A stretch of 64,000 nucleotides of DNA from Flavobacterium fluvii. GTDB taxonomy: Bacteria > Bacteroidota > Bacteroidia > Flavobacteriales > Flavobacteriaceae. Location: positions 124,001-188,000 of the forward strand of contig NZ_FQWB01000007.1 in assembly GCF_900129545.1 (NCBI RefSeq). The letters are read 5' to 3'. Below, one piece after another: positions 54,974 to 62,095 of this stretch (positions within the stretch are counted from its first letter, which is position 1; the number at the start of each line of letters is the position of its first letter). The position numbers were made by a program, and so were the translations under genes. The notes beneath the pieces were generated by a model. The model saw only the letters and a program-made list of their open reading frames with translations, ran no database searches and was not told where the DNA came from.

Positions 54974-55633
54974 TTATAAATTTGTTTTACTTTCAAAAAC
55001 GGTTTTGTAATTTCCATTCACAATTTCCCGTAATTCACTTAATTCCATCCCCTTATATTTTGCCGCCAAAGCATAAACATCTTGAATTCCTTCCTCAATC
55101 ATGTCGGTTTCCAATAAGAATCTATCGTTTGGGATGCTTTTAAAAACAGATTCCAATTCCGGGTTTCGCAACAAGTTTTTTCCAAATGAAACGTAAAATC
55201 CAGCGTCAATTAGTTGCTTGGCGAGTTCCTCTTTTTTGGAAAACCCGTGAACCAGCATTGGAACACTAATCTTCAGTCTTTTCTTGGTTTCGATGAGTTC
55301 CTGAAAAGCGGTAACGCAATGAATCACGACCGGTTTTTGGTGTTTTTCGGCCAAGGCCAATTGTTTTTCGAAAACGGATTGTTGTACCTCAAACGGTGTT
55401 TCGCCTCGTTTATCCAAACCGCATTCGCCGAGAGCCAAACATTCCGGCAAAGCCAATTTTTCGTCAACCACCTGAAAATCATTTTCCAATCGGTTTTCGT
55501 TTATGTACAACGGATGAATTCCGATGGAATAAAATGGAATCGCGCCATCAAATTCCTGTGGATATTGATTGACCAATTCCAACACATCGGATTGATTCGT
55601 GAATTGATGGGTATGTAAATTGAAGTATTGCAT
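54974..55633 (-). CDS. TatD family hydrolase, short form
   Basis: A 219-residue TIM-barrel metal-dependent hydrolase. Metal ligands: HTHQ near the start, GECGLD near residue 91, VIHCV near 127, and LETDMIEE near 176. Somewhat shorter than typical TatD (~255 aa). Such enzymes are 3'-5' DNA exonucleases or deoxyribonucleases. Single gene. Confidence 0.87.
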   Translation of the reverse strand: MQYFNLHTHQFTNQSDVLELVNQYPQEFDGAIPFYSIGIHPLYINENRLENDFQVVDEKLALPECLALGECGLDKRGETPFEVQQSVFEKQLALAEKHQKPVVIHCVTAFQELIETKKRLKISVPMLVHGFSKKEELAKQLIDAGFYVSFGKNLLRNPELESVFKSIPNDRFLLETDMIEEGIQDVYALAAKYKGMELSELREIVNGNYKTVFESKTNL

Positions 55634-55739
55634 TGGGCAAAAATAGTTTAAAAGTTAGAAAGCCGCAAAGATTATATTTTGATAAAAACAGGTTCTAAAA
55701 TCAAGTTGTTTTTAATTTGAACTTAAAATTTAGTTAAAT

Positions 55740-55775
55740 AACTACAAAAATAGTTTGTTAACTAAAAATATAGTT
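55740..55775 (+). promoter_or_regulatory. Two BlaI-type operators in the blaI promoter
   Basis: Two identical inverted repeats AACTA-N6-TAGTT lie at 55740-55755 and 55760-55775, 20 bp apart centre to centre (two turns of DNA). The first overlaps the -33 TTTG of the promoter and the second fills the spacer. This layout predicts autorepression by the BlaI protein encoded downstream. Confidence 0.7.
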
Positions 55776-55784
55776 GTATGTTTG
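55754..55784 (+). promoter_or_regulatory. Bacteroidota promoter of the blaI-M56 operon
   Basis: TTTG at 55754-55757, a 19-bp spacer, then TATGTTTG at 55777-55784. It fits the sigma consensus TTTG-N19-TAnnTTTG exactly and lies 19 bp before the ATG. Confidence 0.8.
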
Positions 55785-55802
55785 TTTTCAAATTAAACAA
55801 TT

Positions 55803-56159
55803 ATGCAAAAACTGACCAATAAAGAAGAGGAAATCATGCAAATTTTATGGAAGCTGGAAAAGGCTTTCGTAAAAGAAGTTCTGGCCGAAATCACCGAAGA
55901 ACAGCCTCATTACAACACCCTTTCAACCATTATCCGAAATCTGGAAGAAAAAGGTTTTGTGTCGCACAATGCTTTTGGCAACACGCACCAATACTTCCCT
56001 ATCGTGAAGATGGAAGACTATAGAAAGCGATTCATGAACACGGCAATCGATACTTATTTTAATAGTTCCTATAAAAACATGGTGTCGTTTTTTGCCAAAG
56101 AAGAAAAAATATCTGCCGAAGAATTAAGAGAGATATTGGCCATGATCGAAAATAAATAA
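55803..56159 (+). CDS. BlaI/MecI/CopY family transcriptional repressor
   Basis: A 118-residue DNA-binding protein with the winged helix LTNKEEEIMQILWKLEKAFV and HYNTLSTIIRNLEEKGFV as recognition region, and a C-terminal dimerisation helix. Members repress until cleaved by the M56/BlaR1-type protease encoded beside them. Here the downstream gene starts 4 bp later. Operators are described separately. Possible targets outside this window cannot be seen. Confidence 0.93.
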   Translation: MQKLTNKEEEIMQILWKLEKAFVKEVLAEITEEQPHYNTLSTIIRNLEEKGFVSHNAFGNTHQYFPIVKMEDYRKRFMNTAIDTYFNSSYKNMVSFFAKEEKISAEELREILAMIENK

Positions 56160-56163
56160 TCAG

Positions 56164-57918
56164 ATGGAAACGCTATTCATTTACCTCATCAAATCCAGCA
56201 GCCTCATCGGAATGTTTTATTTGGCTTACTATTTTTTACTGCGAAAAGAAACTTTTTTCAACAGCAATCGTTGGTTTTTATTGGCGGGACTCATCACCTC
56301 GGTCATTTTGCCATTGGTTGTTTTTACGAAAATTGTTTGGGTTGACCCAACTCCAACCGATTTTGACTGGTCGAAAATTCCAATGACGAATGCGGATGAA
56401 AACGAGGCTTTTGAAATCAATTGGTATCTTGTCTTCGCCATTGCGTATTCGATTGGAATTCTGGGTTTCTTGGTGAAATTTGCGGTTGACTTTTACAGTT
56501 TATCCAAGGTTTTGAAAGGCAAAACCATCCAAAAACAAGCCGATTTCCAATTTATTGACGTCACCGAAAATGTTTCGCCTTTTTCTTATTTCAACTCTAT
56601 CGTCTATAACTCATCCTTGTACAGCGACACGGAATTGGAAAACATTTTGGAACACGAAAAAGTGCACAGCGAACAAAATCACACGATAGACGTCTTGATC
56701 ACACGTTTATTTTGTGTCGTTTTTTGGTTCAATCCATTGGTGTGGTTGTACAAAAAAGCCGTTTTGCAAAACCTGGAATTCATCGCCGACAGCGAAGCTT
56801 CCAAAAAAATATCCGACAAAAAAGCGTACCAATTGACGCTTTTAAAAATTACAACACAGGAAAATTGTGTTGCGATTACCAATCATTTTTATCAATCATT
56901 AATCAAAAAACGAATCGTTATGTTAAACAAAAATCAATCAAACAAAAGGAATTATTGGAAGTATGCGGTAGTATTGCCGCTTCTGGGAGCATTTGTGTTT
57001 TTCTTCCAAGTGAAAGTCGTGGCACAAGAAAAAGAGCCTTCAAAACAAGAAAATAAAACAAAGTCAAATACTGTTGACTTGGCTTCAATTAAAATTGAAA
57101 AAGACTTAACCACTTTATCAAAAGAAAAAGAAATTTACATCAATGGCGAAAAATCAAGCGAGAACGAATTGGCTATTTTAGACCCAAATGAAATTGAAAA
57201 GATAGATGTTATTAAAAAATCAGACAACCCAAAAATTCTGGTTACTACCAAACATTCAACAAAACCAATTAATTTCACAGACAAAGAGATTTATATCAAT
57301 GGTGCAAAATCAGATAAAACTGAAATGGAGAAATTAAATCCTGAGGAAATTGAAAGAATAGATGTAACCAAAAATTCGAATAAAAATGAAATTCGAATTA
57401 TTACAAAAAAACACGCCAAAATGGCCAATGACAATGACATTTACATCAATGACAAAAAAGTAAGCCAAAATGAATTGGATGTTCTGAATCAAGAAACAAT
57501 TGAGACAATGGATGTGAACAAAGAAAGAAAAACGATCCGCATTGTAACCAAAAAAGGAGCATACAACATACATGACAAAAATGCTCCTGTTCCACCCACT
57601 CCTCCAACGCCGCCAGTTTTAAAAATTAAAACTCCTCCATTTCCAAATGTACCAAGAGCACCGAAAGCGCCAAAAGGAGACCCCATTCATGGAGACAAAA
57701 AAGCTTGGAAGGAATATGAAAAGAAAATGGAAGACTTCGATGCCAAAATGAAAAAACTGGAACCTCAAATGGAAGCTTTCGATAAACAAATGGCAGAATT
57801 CAACAAGCAAATGGAGCCGTTCAACAAAGAAATGGAAGCTTTCGAGGAAAAAATGAAAGTTTTTGAAAAACAAATGGAAGAATACCAATCTAACTTGAAT
57901 GCAAAAAAAGGGAAATAA
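56164..57918 (+). CDS. M56 family metallopeptidase with C-terminal repeats
   Basis: A 584-residue inner-membrane protein. N-terminal helices surround an M56 zinc-peptidase site, HEKVH (His164-His168), followed by VFWFNPLVWLYKKAV and EFIADSEA. A further helix lies near residue 270 (YAVVLPLLGAFVFFF). The outside part holds three ~50-aa repeats starting at residues 324, 376 and 426 (IYINGEKSSENELAILDP; IYINGAKSDKTEMEKLNP; IYINDKKVSQNELDVLNQ), then a Pro-rich VPPTPPTPPV and a Met/Lys/Glu/Phe-rich helix to the end. There is no penicillin-binding domain. It probably cleaves BlaI on a signal from outside. Confidence 0.9.
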   Translation: METLFIYLIKSSSLIGMFYLAYYFLLRKETFFNSNRWFLLAGLITSVILPLVVFTKIVWVDPTPTDFDWSKIPMTNADENEAFEINWYLVFAIAYSIGILGFLVKFAVDFYSLSKVLKGKTIQKQADFQFIDVTENVSPFSYFNSIVYNSSLYSDTELENILEHEKVHSEQNHTIDVLITRLFCVVFWFNPLVWLYKKAVLQNLEFIADSEASKKISDKKAYQLTLLKITTQENCVAITNHFYQSLIKKRIVMLNKNQSNKRNYWKYAVVLPLLGAFVFFFQVKVVAQEKEPSKQENKTKSNTVDLASIKIEKDLTTLSKEKEIYINGEKSSENELAILDPNEIEKIDVIKKSDNPKILVTTKHSTKPINFTDKEIYINGAKSDKTEMEKLNPEEIERIDVTKNSNKNEIRIITKKHAKMANDNDIYINDKKVSQNELDVLNQETIETMDVNKERKTIRIVTKKGAYNIHDKNAPVPPTPPTPPVLKIKTPPFPNVPRAPKAPKGDPIHGDKKAWKEYEKKMEDFDAKMKKLEPQMEAFDKQMAEFNKQMEPFNKEMEAFEEKMKVFEKQMEEYQSNLNAKKGK

Positions 57919-57934
57919 GATTCCCGAAAAACCC

Positions 57935-57967
57935 AAAAAGACGGTCCTTCATCAAGACCGTCTTTTT
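57935..57967 (+). terminator. Intrinsic terminator of the blaI-M56 operon
   Basis: AAAAAGACGGTC / GACCGTCTTTTT, a perfect 12-bp stem with a 9-nt loop, is followed by further T. Confidence 0.9.
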
Positions 57968-57992
57968 TTATACCTTTGAAAAAAATCAACTT

Positions 57993-58136
57993 ATGTTCAA
58001 AATTTTGGCCAAAATAAACAAGCTTGTTCTTCCCAGTTTTACAAAAAGTGGACTGGATTTGGCCAAAGCCAAGAAATGGCAACTGGCAATCATTGGTTAC
58101 AGATATTATGTAACTACAAGAGCATTAGATTGTTGA
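57993..58136 (+). CDS. 47-aa basic protein, flavobacterial short 'SsrA-binding protein'-like family
   Basis: A 47-codon frame, ATG at 57993, stop TGA at 58136, reading MFKILAKINKLVLPSFTKSG with WQLAIIGYRYYVTTRALDC at its end. I remember short proteins of this form being widespread in flavobacteria and often named SsrA-binding, but it has none of the real SmpB fold. Basic, with one amphipathic or weakly hydrophobic stretch. It lies 25 bp after the M56 terminator. Function unknown. Confidence 0.6.
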   Translation: MFKILAKINKLVLPSFTKSGLDLAKAKKWQLAIIGYRYYVTTRALDC

Positions 58137-58199
58137 TTTCAGATTGTAGATTGTAGATTGAAGATTAAAAAAATATTTCAATATAATTTTACGTTTAGG

Positions 58200-58230
58200 T
58201 TTGCACGATTGCAAAAATTGCCTATATTTG
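58200..58230 (+). promoter_or_regulatory. Promoter of tRNA-Arg
   Basis: TTTG at 58200-58203, a 19-bp spacer, and TATATTTG at 58223-58230 match the Bacteroidota consensus. It is 58 bp before the tRNA. Confidence 0.8.
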
Positions 58231-58287
58231 CACCCGCAAACGCGTTCACTGAACTCCTATGAAAATAGAAATTAAGTGAAGTATAAA

Positions 58288-58361
58288 GGCCTTGTGGCGC
58301 AACTGAATAGCGCACTTGATTACGGCTCAAGAGGTTACTGGTTTGAATCCAGTCAAGGTCA
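58288..58361 (+). tRNA. tRNA-Arg(ACG)
   Basis: A full cloverleaf of 74 nt can be drawn. The acceptor stem is GGCCTTG / CAAGGTC with one G-T pair, and the D-stem is GCGC / GCGC. The anticodon stem is CTTGA / TCAAG, with loop TTACGGC and anticodon ACG at 58322-58324. The variable loop is AGGTT, the T-arm ACTGG / CCAGT with loop TTTGAAT, and the discriminator base is A. CCA is not encoded. The phage-like module starts directly after it, so its 3' end is a candidate integration site. Confidence 0.93.
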
Positions 58362-58385
58362 CTTTTTAAGATTAAAAATCTTTGT

Positions 58386-58409
58386 AAACCCCAGTAAACA
58401 CTGGGGTTT
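58386..58409 (+). terminator. Terminator after tRNA-Arg
   Basis: AAACCCCAGT / ACTGGGGTTT, a perfect 10-bp stem with loop AAAC, is followed by a T-rich tail. Confidence 0.9.
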
Positions 58410-58486
58410 TATTTTTTTTACTAACTTTTTTACCCGACAATCCACACGACAACTACCAACGAAAACGAATAAAAATAAATACAATT

Positions 58487-59131
58487 CTACTTTGTCATTT
58501 CGGAAATATTTTCACTTATTGCTTCCCATTTTTCACAAATTGCATCAAGCAAATTATTCTCTTTTCTATCTGTATAATATTTATTAATAGTAAAGTATCC
58601 AATAAAAATACCTTTGTCATCAATTATTTTTGGAGGAGTTGATCCAAAATTAAACGGAGAAAACGCCCCATAACTTCCTCCATAAGCTCCATACTTATTC
58701 CAGATGCTTTCATTGTTGAATTTAGAACCGTATTTGCCATAGTTATTCCAAACACTATCACTGTCAAACTTATCGCAATTTAAACACCCTAAAAGCACCT
58801 CTCCATTCTTGCCTCCAAATAAATATAACTTACTACCAACTCTGGAAGCGATACAAGCTTTGTAAATTGCTTGTCTGTCTAATGCCTCATATTCTTTTTG
58901 AGACTGTACTTCTTGCTCTTGCCTTCCTTTTTCTTGCTGGTCCCGTTCATACTTAATTCTTTCAATCTCTCTCTTTTCTTCACGCTTTCTATAAGCATTT
59001 GCTTGTGCTTGTTGTATATCGTCAGAAATACTTCCTTGTAATGGTTGCATTTGACTATATCCTCCATACGTTCCTTGCCCAAAACAAACCCCACAAATCA
59101 AAACAATTCCTAAAACTAAAAACTTCTTCAT
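58487..59131 (-). CDS. Secreted protein in the repressor operon, possible phage cargo
   Basis: A 214-residue protein from the start at 59131 (MKKFLVLGIVLICGVCFGQ, a signal peptide); the longer reading adds 8 residues. Residues ~40-90 form a highly charged helix of Glu/Arg/Gln-rich sequence, probably a coiled coil. It then has two Tyr/Gly repeats, DSDSVWNNYGKYGSKF and NNESIWNKYGAYGGSY, then STPPKIIDDKGIFIGYFTIN. Cys pairs lie in CLNCDKF. It is on the same strand as, and downstream of, the repressor, where lysogenic-conversion genes usually lie. Function unknown. Confidence 0.75.
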   Translation of the reverse strand: MKKFLVLGIVLICGVCFGQGTYGGYSQMQPLQGSISDDIQQAQANAYRKREEKREIERIKYERDQQEKGRQEQEVQSQKEYEALDRQAIYKACIASRVGSKLYLFGGKNGEVLLGCLNCDKFDSDSVWNNYGKYGSKFNNESIWNKYGAYGGSYGAFSPFNFGSTPPKIIDDKGIFIGYFTINKYYTDRKENNLLDAICEKWEAISENISEMTK

Positions 59132-59175
59132 ATCTATTTTTTTTCTAATTAACATAAACCACCCACTCCGCAGGT

Positions 59176-59565
59176 CTATCCTGCGTTTCTCTTGATGCCC
59201 AACTGCAATTCAAGATTCCTTATGTGGTTTTTCAAGACATCTACAATTTCTTTTTCTCTCAAATATAACTCCTTGTAATCCGGCCCATATTCTTCGCCTG
59301 GATCATTCAGTATGTTTTGGTTTTCGCTTTGGGTTTTCAACATTTCTCCTTTGCCTGTTAGAAGCCATTCTGGATTAAATGTTTCAGAATATACTGAATT
59401 GTAAAGCTTGTCAAAAAAATCAAAACTAGGTTTTGACTTACCGTTAACTACATCATAAATAGCCTGAGAACGACTATATCCTAATTTTTTAGCGAAATCA
59501 TTAATGCTAATTTGCAAGAAATCAGTCATTTGCAATATTCTTTCAGAAATACTTGTATTTTTCAT
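59176..59565 (-). CDS. XRE-type HTH repressor
   Basis: A 129-residue DNA-binding protein. The N-terminal helix-turn-helix is FLQISINDFAKKLGYSRSQA with YDVVNGKSKPSFDFFDKL. The C-terminus (LYLREKEIVDVLKNHIRNLE) is a coiled-coil dimerisation segment. It is divergently placed from the rightward early genes, like a prophage CI-type repressor. Candidate operators AAATACTTGTAT lie in and before its start codon. Confidence 0.85.
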   Translation of the reverse strand: MKNTSISERILQMTDFLQISINDFAKKLGYSRSQAIYDVVNGKSKPSFDFFDKLYNSVYSETFNPEWLLTGKGEMLKTQSENQNILNDPGEEYGPDYKELYLREKEIVDVLKNHIRNLELQLGIKRNAG

Positions 59566-59642
59566 CTTTTTATTTTGTTGTTTCAGAAATACTTGTATAT
59601 ATTTGCTTCAACGAAAACTAATAAAAACAAACAAATACAGGT
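59541..59642. promoter_or_regulatory. Divergent switch region with repeated operators and rightward promoter
   Basis: The 18-mer TTTCAGAAATACTTGTAT occurs twice (59541-59558 and 59581-59598), with a weaker AAATACAGGT at 59633-59642. The second copy meets the rightward -7 element TATATTTG (59598-59605), with TTTG at 59574-59577 and a 20-bp spacer. The first copy lies within the start of the repressor gene. This is the layout expected if the repressor blocks the early promoter and its own synthesis. Confidence 0.6.
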
Positions 59643-59708
59643 CTAAACAAAGCAATACCAAAGTTATAGTTTTTTGATAGACTTTTATTTATAAAACTGG
59701 GAAAATAT

Positions 59709-60491
59709 ATGCAAAATCAGATTTTTAATTACAATGGAAGCAACATCACTTTCCAGATTGGAAATGGAGATGTTATGGTTTCGGCAACAGAAATGGCAAA
59801 ACCTTTTGGCAAAACAACCAAAGATTATTTAAGAACCCAAAATGCCCAAGAATTAATCAATGCTTTATCCGCTAGGCTAAAATGCCTACCGACTGATATT
59901 GTGAATGTTATTAATGGAGGAGCTTCATTTGGTACTTGGATGCACGAAGATATTGCTCTCGATTTCGCCCAATGGTTAAGTGTTGATTTCAAATTATGGT
60001 GCAACGACCGCATCAAAGAACTCCTAAAACACGGAATGACCGCCACACCAAGCACTATCGAAGATTTACTAAACAATCCTGATACACTGATCAAAACATT
60101 GGAAGTGTTGAAAAGCGAACGTGCCGAGAAAGAACGTTTGCAAATCCAAAACCAGAAACAACACGAAGCCTTGCAGTTGTCGGCTCCCAAAGTCGAGTAT
60201 TACAACGAAGTACTTACAAGTGCTTCTACATACACCACTACGCTCATAGCAAAAGAATTAGGTGTTTCAGCAATGGTTCTAAATCGAAAACTAAACGATT
60301 TAAAGATTCAGTACAAACAAAACGAAGTTTGGGTACTTTATTCCAAATACCATAACCAAGGCTACACCAAAACAACTACATCGACTTATACCGATAGCCA
60401 AGGCGTAACAAGAACCTCAATGTTGACCGTTTGGACTGAAAAAGGCAGAAACTTTATTCACGAATTGTTGAAAGAAAAACAATCTGCCTGA
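59709..60491 (+). CDS. Phage antirepressor with KilA-N and KilAC domains
   Basis: A 260-residue protein. The N-terminal KilA-N domain has MVSATEMAKPFGKTTKDYLR and TWMHEDIALDFAQWLSVDFK. The C-terminal KilAC domain has STYTTTLIAKELGVSAMVLN and ends with LTVWTEKGRNFIHELLK. Antirepressors of this type relieve phage repression or regulate early genes. First gene of the rightward operon, about 100 bp from the promoter. Its stop overlaps the next ATG (TGATG). Confidence 0.9.
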   Translation: MQNQIFNYNGSNITFQIGNGDVMVSATEMAKPFGKTTKDYLRTQNAQELINALSARLKCLPTDIVNVINGGASFGTWMHEDIALDFAQWLSVDFKLWCNDRIKELLKHGMTATPSTIEDLLNNPDTLIKTLEVLKSERAEKERLQIQNQKQHEALQLSAPKVEYYNEVLTSASTYTTTLIAKELGVSAMVLNRKLNDLKIQYKQNEVWVLYSKYHNQGYTKTTTSTYTDSQGVTRTSMLTVWTEKGRNFIHELLKEKQSA

Positions 60492-60685
60492 TGACTACCC
60501 GCCAACTATTCCAAAAACATAATTTCCTGCTTCTGGACAAAATCCTGAACAACGGAGATAATACCATCGAGGCATCAAGCTTCACTGACCCAAACAACGA
60601 AATTTTTAACCAACCCATTAATCAATCAATACAATATGGATGTAATTCTGAAATTATCACCCGAGAACTTGAATGTCATTGCTGA
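60491..60685 (+). CDS. Small phage-module protein of unknown function
   Basis: A 64-residue frame whose ATG shares a base with the previous stop (TGATG), as in tightly packed phage operons. Content: MTTRQLFQKHNFLLLDKILN, then Asn/Gln/Ile-rich sequence. The final 50 bp overlap the next gene in another frame. It may be real, or an overlap artefact. Confidence 0.45.
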   Translation: MTTRQLFQKHNFLLLDKILNNGDNTIEASSFTDPNNEIFNQPINQSIQYGCNSEIITRELECHC

Positions 60686-60908
60686 AAAAGTAGTCCAAAT
60701 TCAAGACAAAAAAAAGAAGGAAGCCGAAAAACCTGCTCCAGACGAACAACGACAGTACACCGTCAATGAAGTTGCTGAAATGACCAAAAGAAAACCCCAA
60801 ACAATTAGACAACACATTGATCTTAAATTACTAATTGCCTCCAAAGTGGGTAAAAGTTGGCTGATCTCCGAAACAAATTATAAAACATACATAAACAATG
60901 GACAATAA
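60636..60908 (+). CDS. Helix-turn-helix (MerR/excisionase-type) protein
   Basis: A 90-residue protein: a charged N-terminal helix (AEKVVQIQDKKKKEAEKPAP), then the DNA-binding YTVNEVAEMTKRKPQTIRQH and KVGKSWLISETNYKTYI, the pattern of excisionase-family HTH domains. It could control excision or early genes. It overlaps the previous ORF and by 11 bp the next one. Confidence 0.8.
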   Translation: MDVILKLSPENLNVIAEKVVQIQDKKKKEAEKPAPDEQRQYTVNEVAEMTKRKPQTIRQHIDLKLLIASKVGKSWLISETNYKTYINNGQ

Positions 60909-61161
60909 CAGATTTTACGTTGCCGCAGAAAAGCTACACGAGATAGCTGATGAATTAACCAAAAGAGGATTTGAAGAACTGGACGAATGCGTTTCGCATG
61001 ATGAATTAGCCGACAGGCTATTTATCGACACCGAGAAAAAAACATTCTACTTCACCGACGAAGAATGCGTGAAGGAAGCCAACGAAATTATCGTCGAAAA
61101 ATTCAAACAAACCTATCATTCAACCAACATCAAAAAAGTAAAACAATGGAAGCAGAATTAA
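60898..61161 (+). CDS. Acidic phage-module protein of unknown function
   Basis: An 87-residue protein rich in Glu/Asp/Lys, with no known motif: FYVAAEKLHEIADELTKRGF and IDTEKKTFYFTDEECVKEAN. It overlaps both the HTH gene and the next gene (ATG at 61146), which points to translational coupling in the early operon. Confidence 0.7.
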   Translation: MDNNRFYVAAEKLHEIADELTKRGFEELDECVSHDELADRLFIDTEKKTFYFTDEECVKEANEIIVEKFKQTYHSTNIKKVKQWKQN

Positions 61162-62093
61162 TCAAAACCGAAGAAGTAAGCTTTGATATGATCTATCAGC
61201 AAGACAAAGCTCAAATCGATACTCAAATTGCAACCGCAAAAGCCTATCCACGAAATATTCAACAAGCTGTTCAAGATTCTATTGCAACCGTTACAATGGA
61301 CGTTGAAACCGCTTCAAGTTGTAGTTATGCCTTGCCAAGAGGCGGAAAAACATTAAATGGACCTTCCGTACACTTGGCATTAATTCTCGCCCAAAATTGG
61401 GGTAATTTAAGAATTGAAGCCAAAATCGCTTCAATCGACAACAAAACCATTACTTCACAAGCCGTTTGCTTTGATTTGCAAAAAAACATCGCCATAAAAG
61501 TAGAAGTAAAACGTTCCATTATAACCAAAACAGGACGAATGAACGACGATATGATTACCGTGACCGGTAATGCCGCCAATTCTATTTCTTTGCGAAATGC
61601 CATTCTAAAAGTAATCCCAAAAGCAGTAGTGGACAAAGTTTCAAAATCTGCCAAACAATTGATTACTGGCGACATTTCAGATGAAACCAAACTAATCAAA
61701 AAAAGAACAACCGTATTAGACGGATTGAAAAATACTTACGGAGTAACCGAAAAAGAAGTACTTGACATTCTTGGCAAACCATCCACCGCAAACATCACGG
61801 GAGAAGATTTGGTAACTCTTATTGGTTATGCCCAAGCCATTAAAGACGGTGATTCTACTGCCGATTTGATTTTCAGGGCAAAAAAGGTGGAAAATCAAAA
61901 CAAAGAAGAAAAAGTGGATTCTGCCAAACTGCTTCTTAGAATCAACCAAGCCAAAACCAAGGAAGCACTCGAAAAACTCAAAAAAGACATTCCCGAGGAT
62001 GATTTGGATACCTACACCGTCTATTCAGACAGGCTGAAAGAATTAAGCAATCCTGTGAACACGGCAAACACTAATCCTGGAAACTTACCGTAA
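61146..62093 (+). CDS. Candidate single-strand annealing / recombination protein of the phage module
   Basis: A 315-residue protein from ATG 61146 (MEAELIKTEEVSFDMIYQQD); an upstream ATG at 61065 is possible but would overlap the previous gene deeply. The core is PSVHLALILAQNWGNLRIEA, then KNIAIKVEVKRSIITKTG and GNAANSISLRNAILKVIPKA, followed by a charged helical C-terminus. No named family is certain. It sits 2 bp before a gene with an exonuclease domain, the place where annealing proteins (RecT, Erf or Red-beta analogues) lie in phages, so ssDNA annealing is inferred from context. Confidence 0.75.
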   Translation: MEAELIKTEEVSFDMIYQQDKAQIDTQIATAKAYPRNIQQAVQDSIATVTMDVETASSCSYALPRGGKTLNGPSVHLALILAQNWGNLRIEAKIASIDNKTITSQAVCFDLQKNIAIKVEVKRSIITKTGRMNDDMITVTGNAANSISLRNAILKVIPKAVVDKVSKSAKQLITGDISDETKLIKKRTTVLDGLKNTYGVTEKEVLDILGKPSTANITGEDLVTLIGYAQAIKDGDSTADLIFRAKKVENQNKEEKVDSAKLLLRINQAKTKEALEKLKKDIPEDDLDTYTVYSDRLKELSNPVNTANTNPGNLP

Positions 62094-62095
62094 TT

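Noticed and set aside
56164..57918. Classic BlaR1 beta-lactam sensor
   Set aside because: The penicillin-binding C-terminal domain is missing; repeats and a Pro-rich tail take its place.
58139..58167. GATTGTAGATTGTAGATTGAAGATT as a CRISPR-like or tandem array
   Set aside because: Only three imperfect 7-8-bp units with no spacers; simple intergenic repeat.
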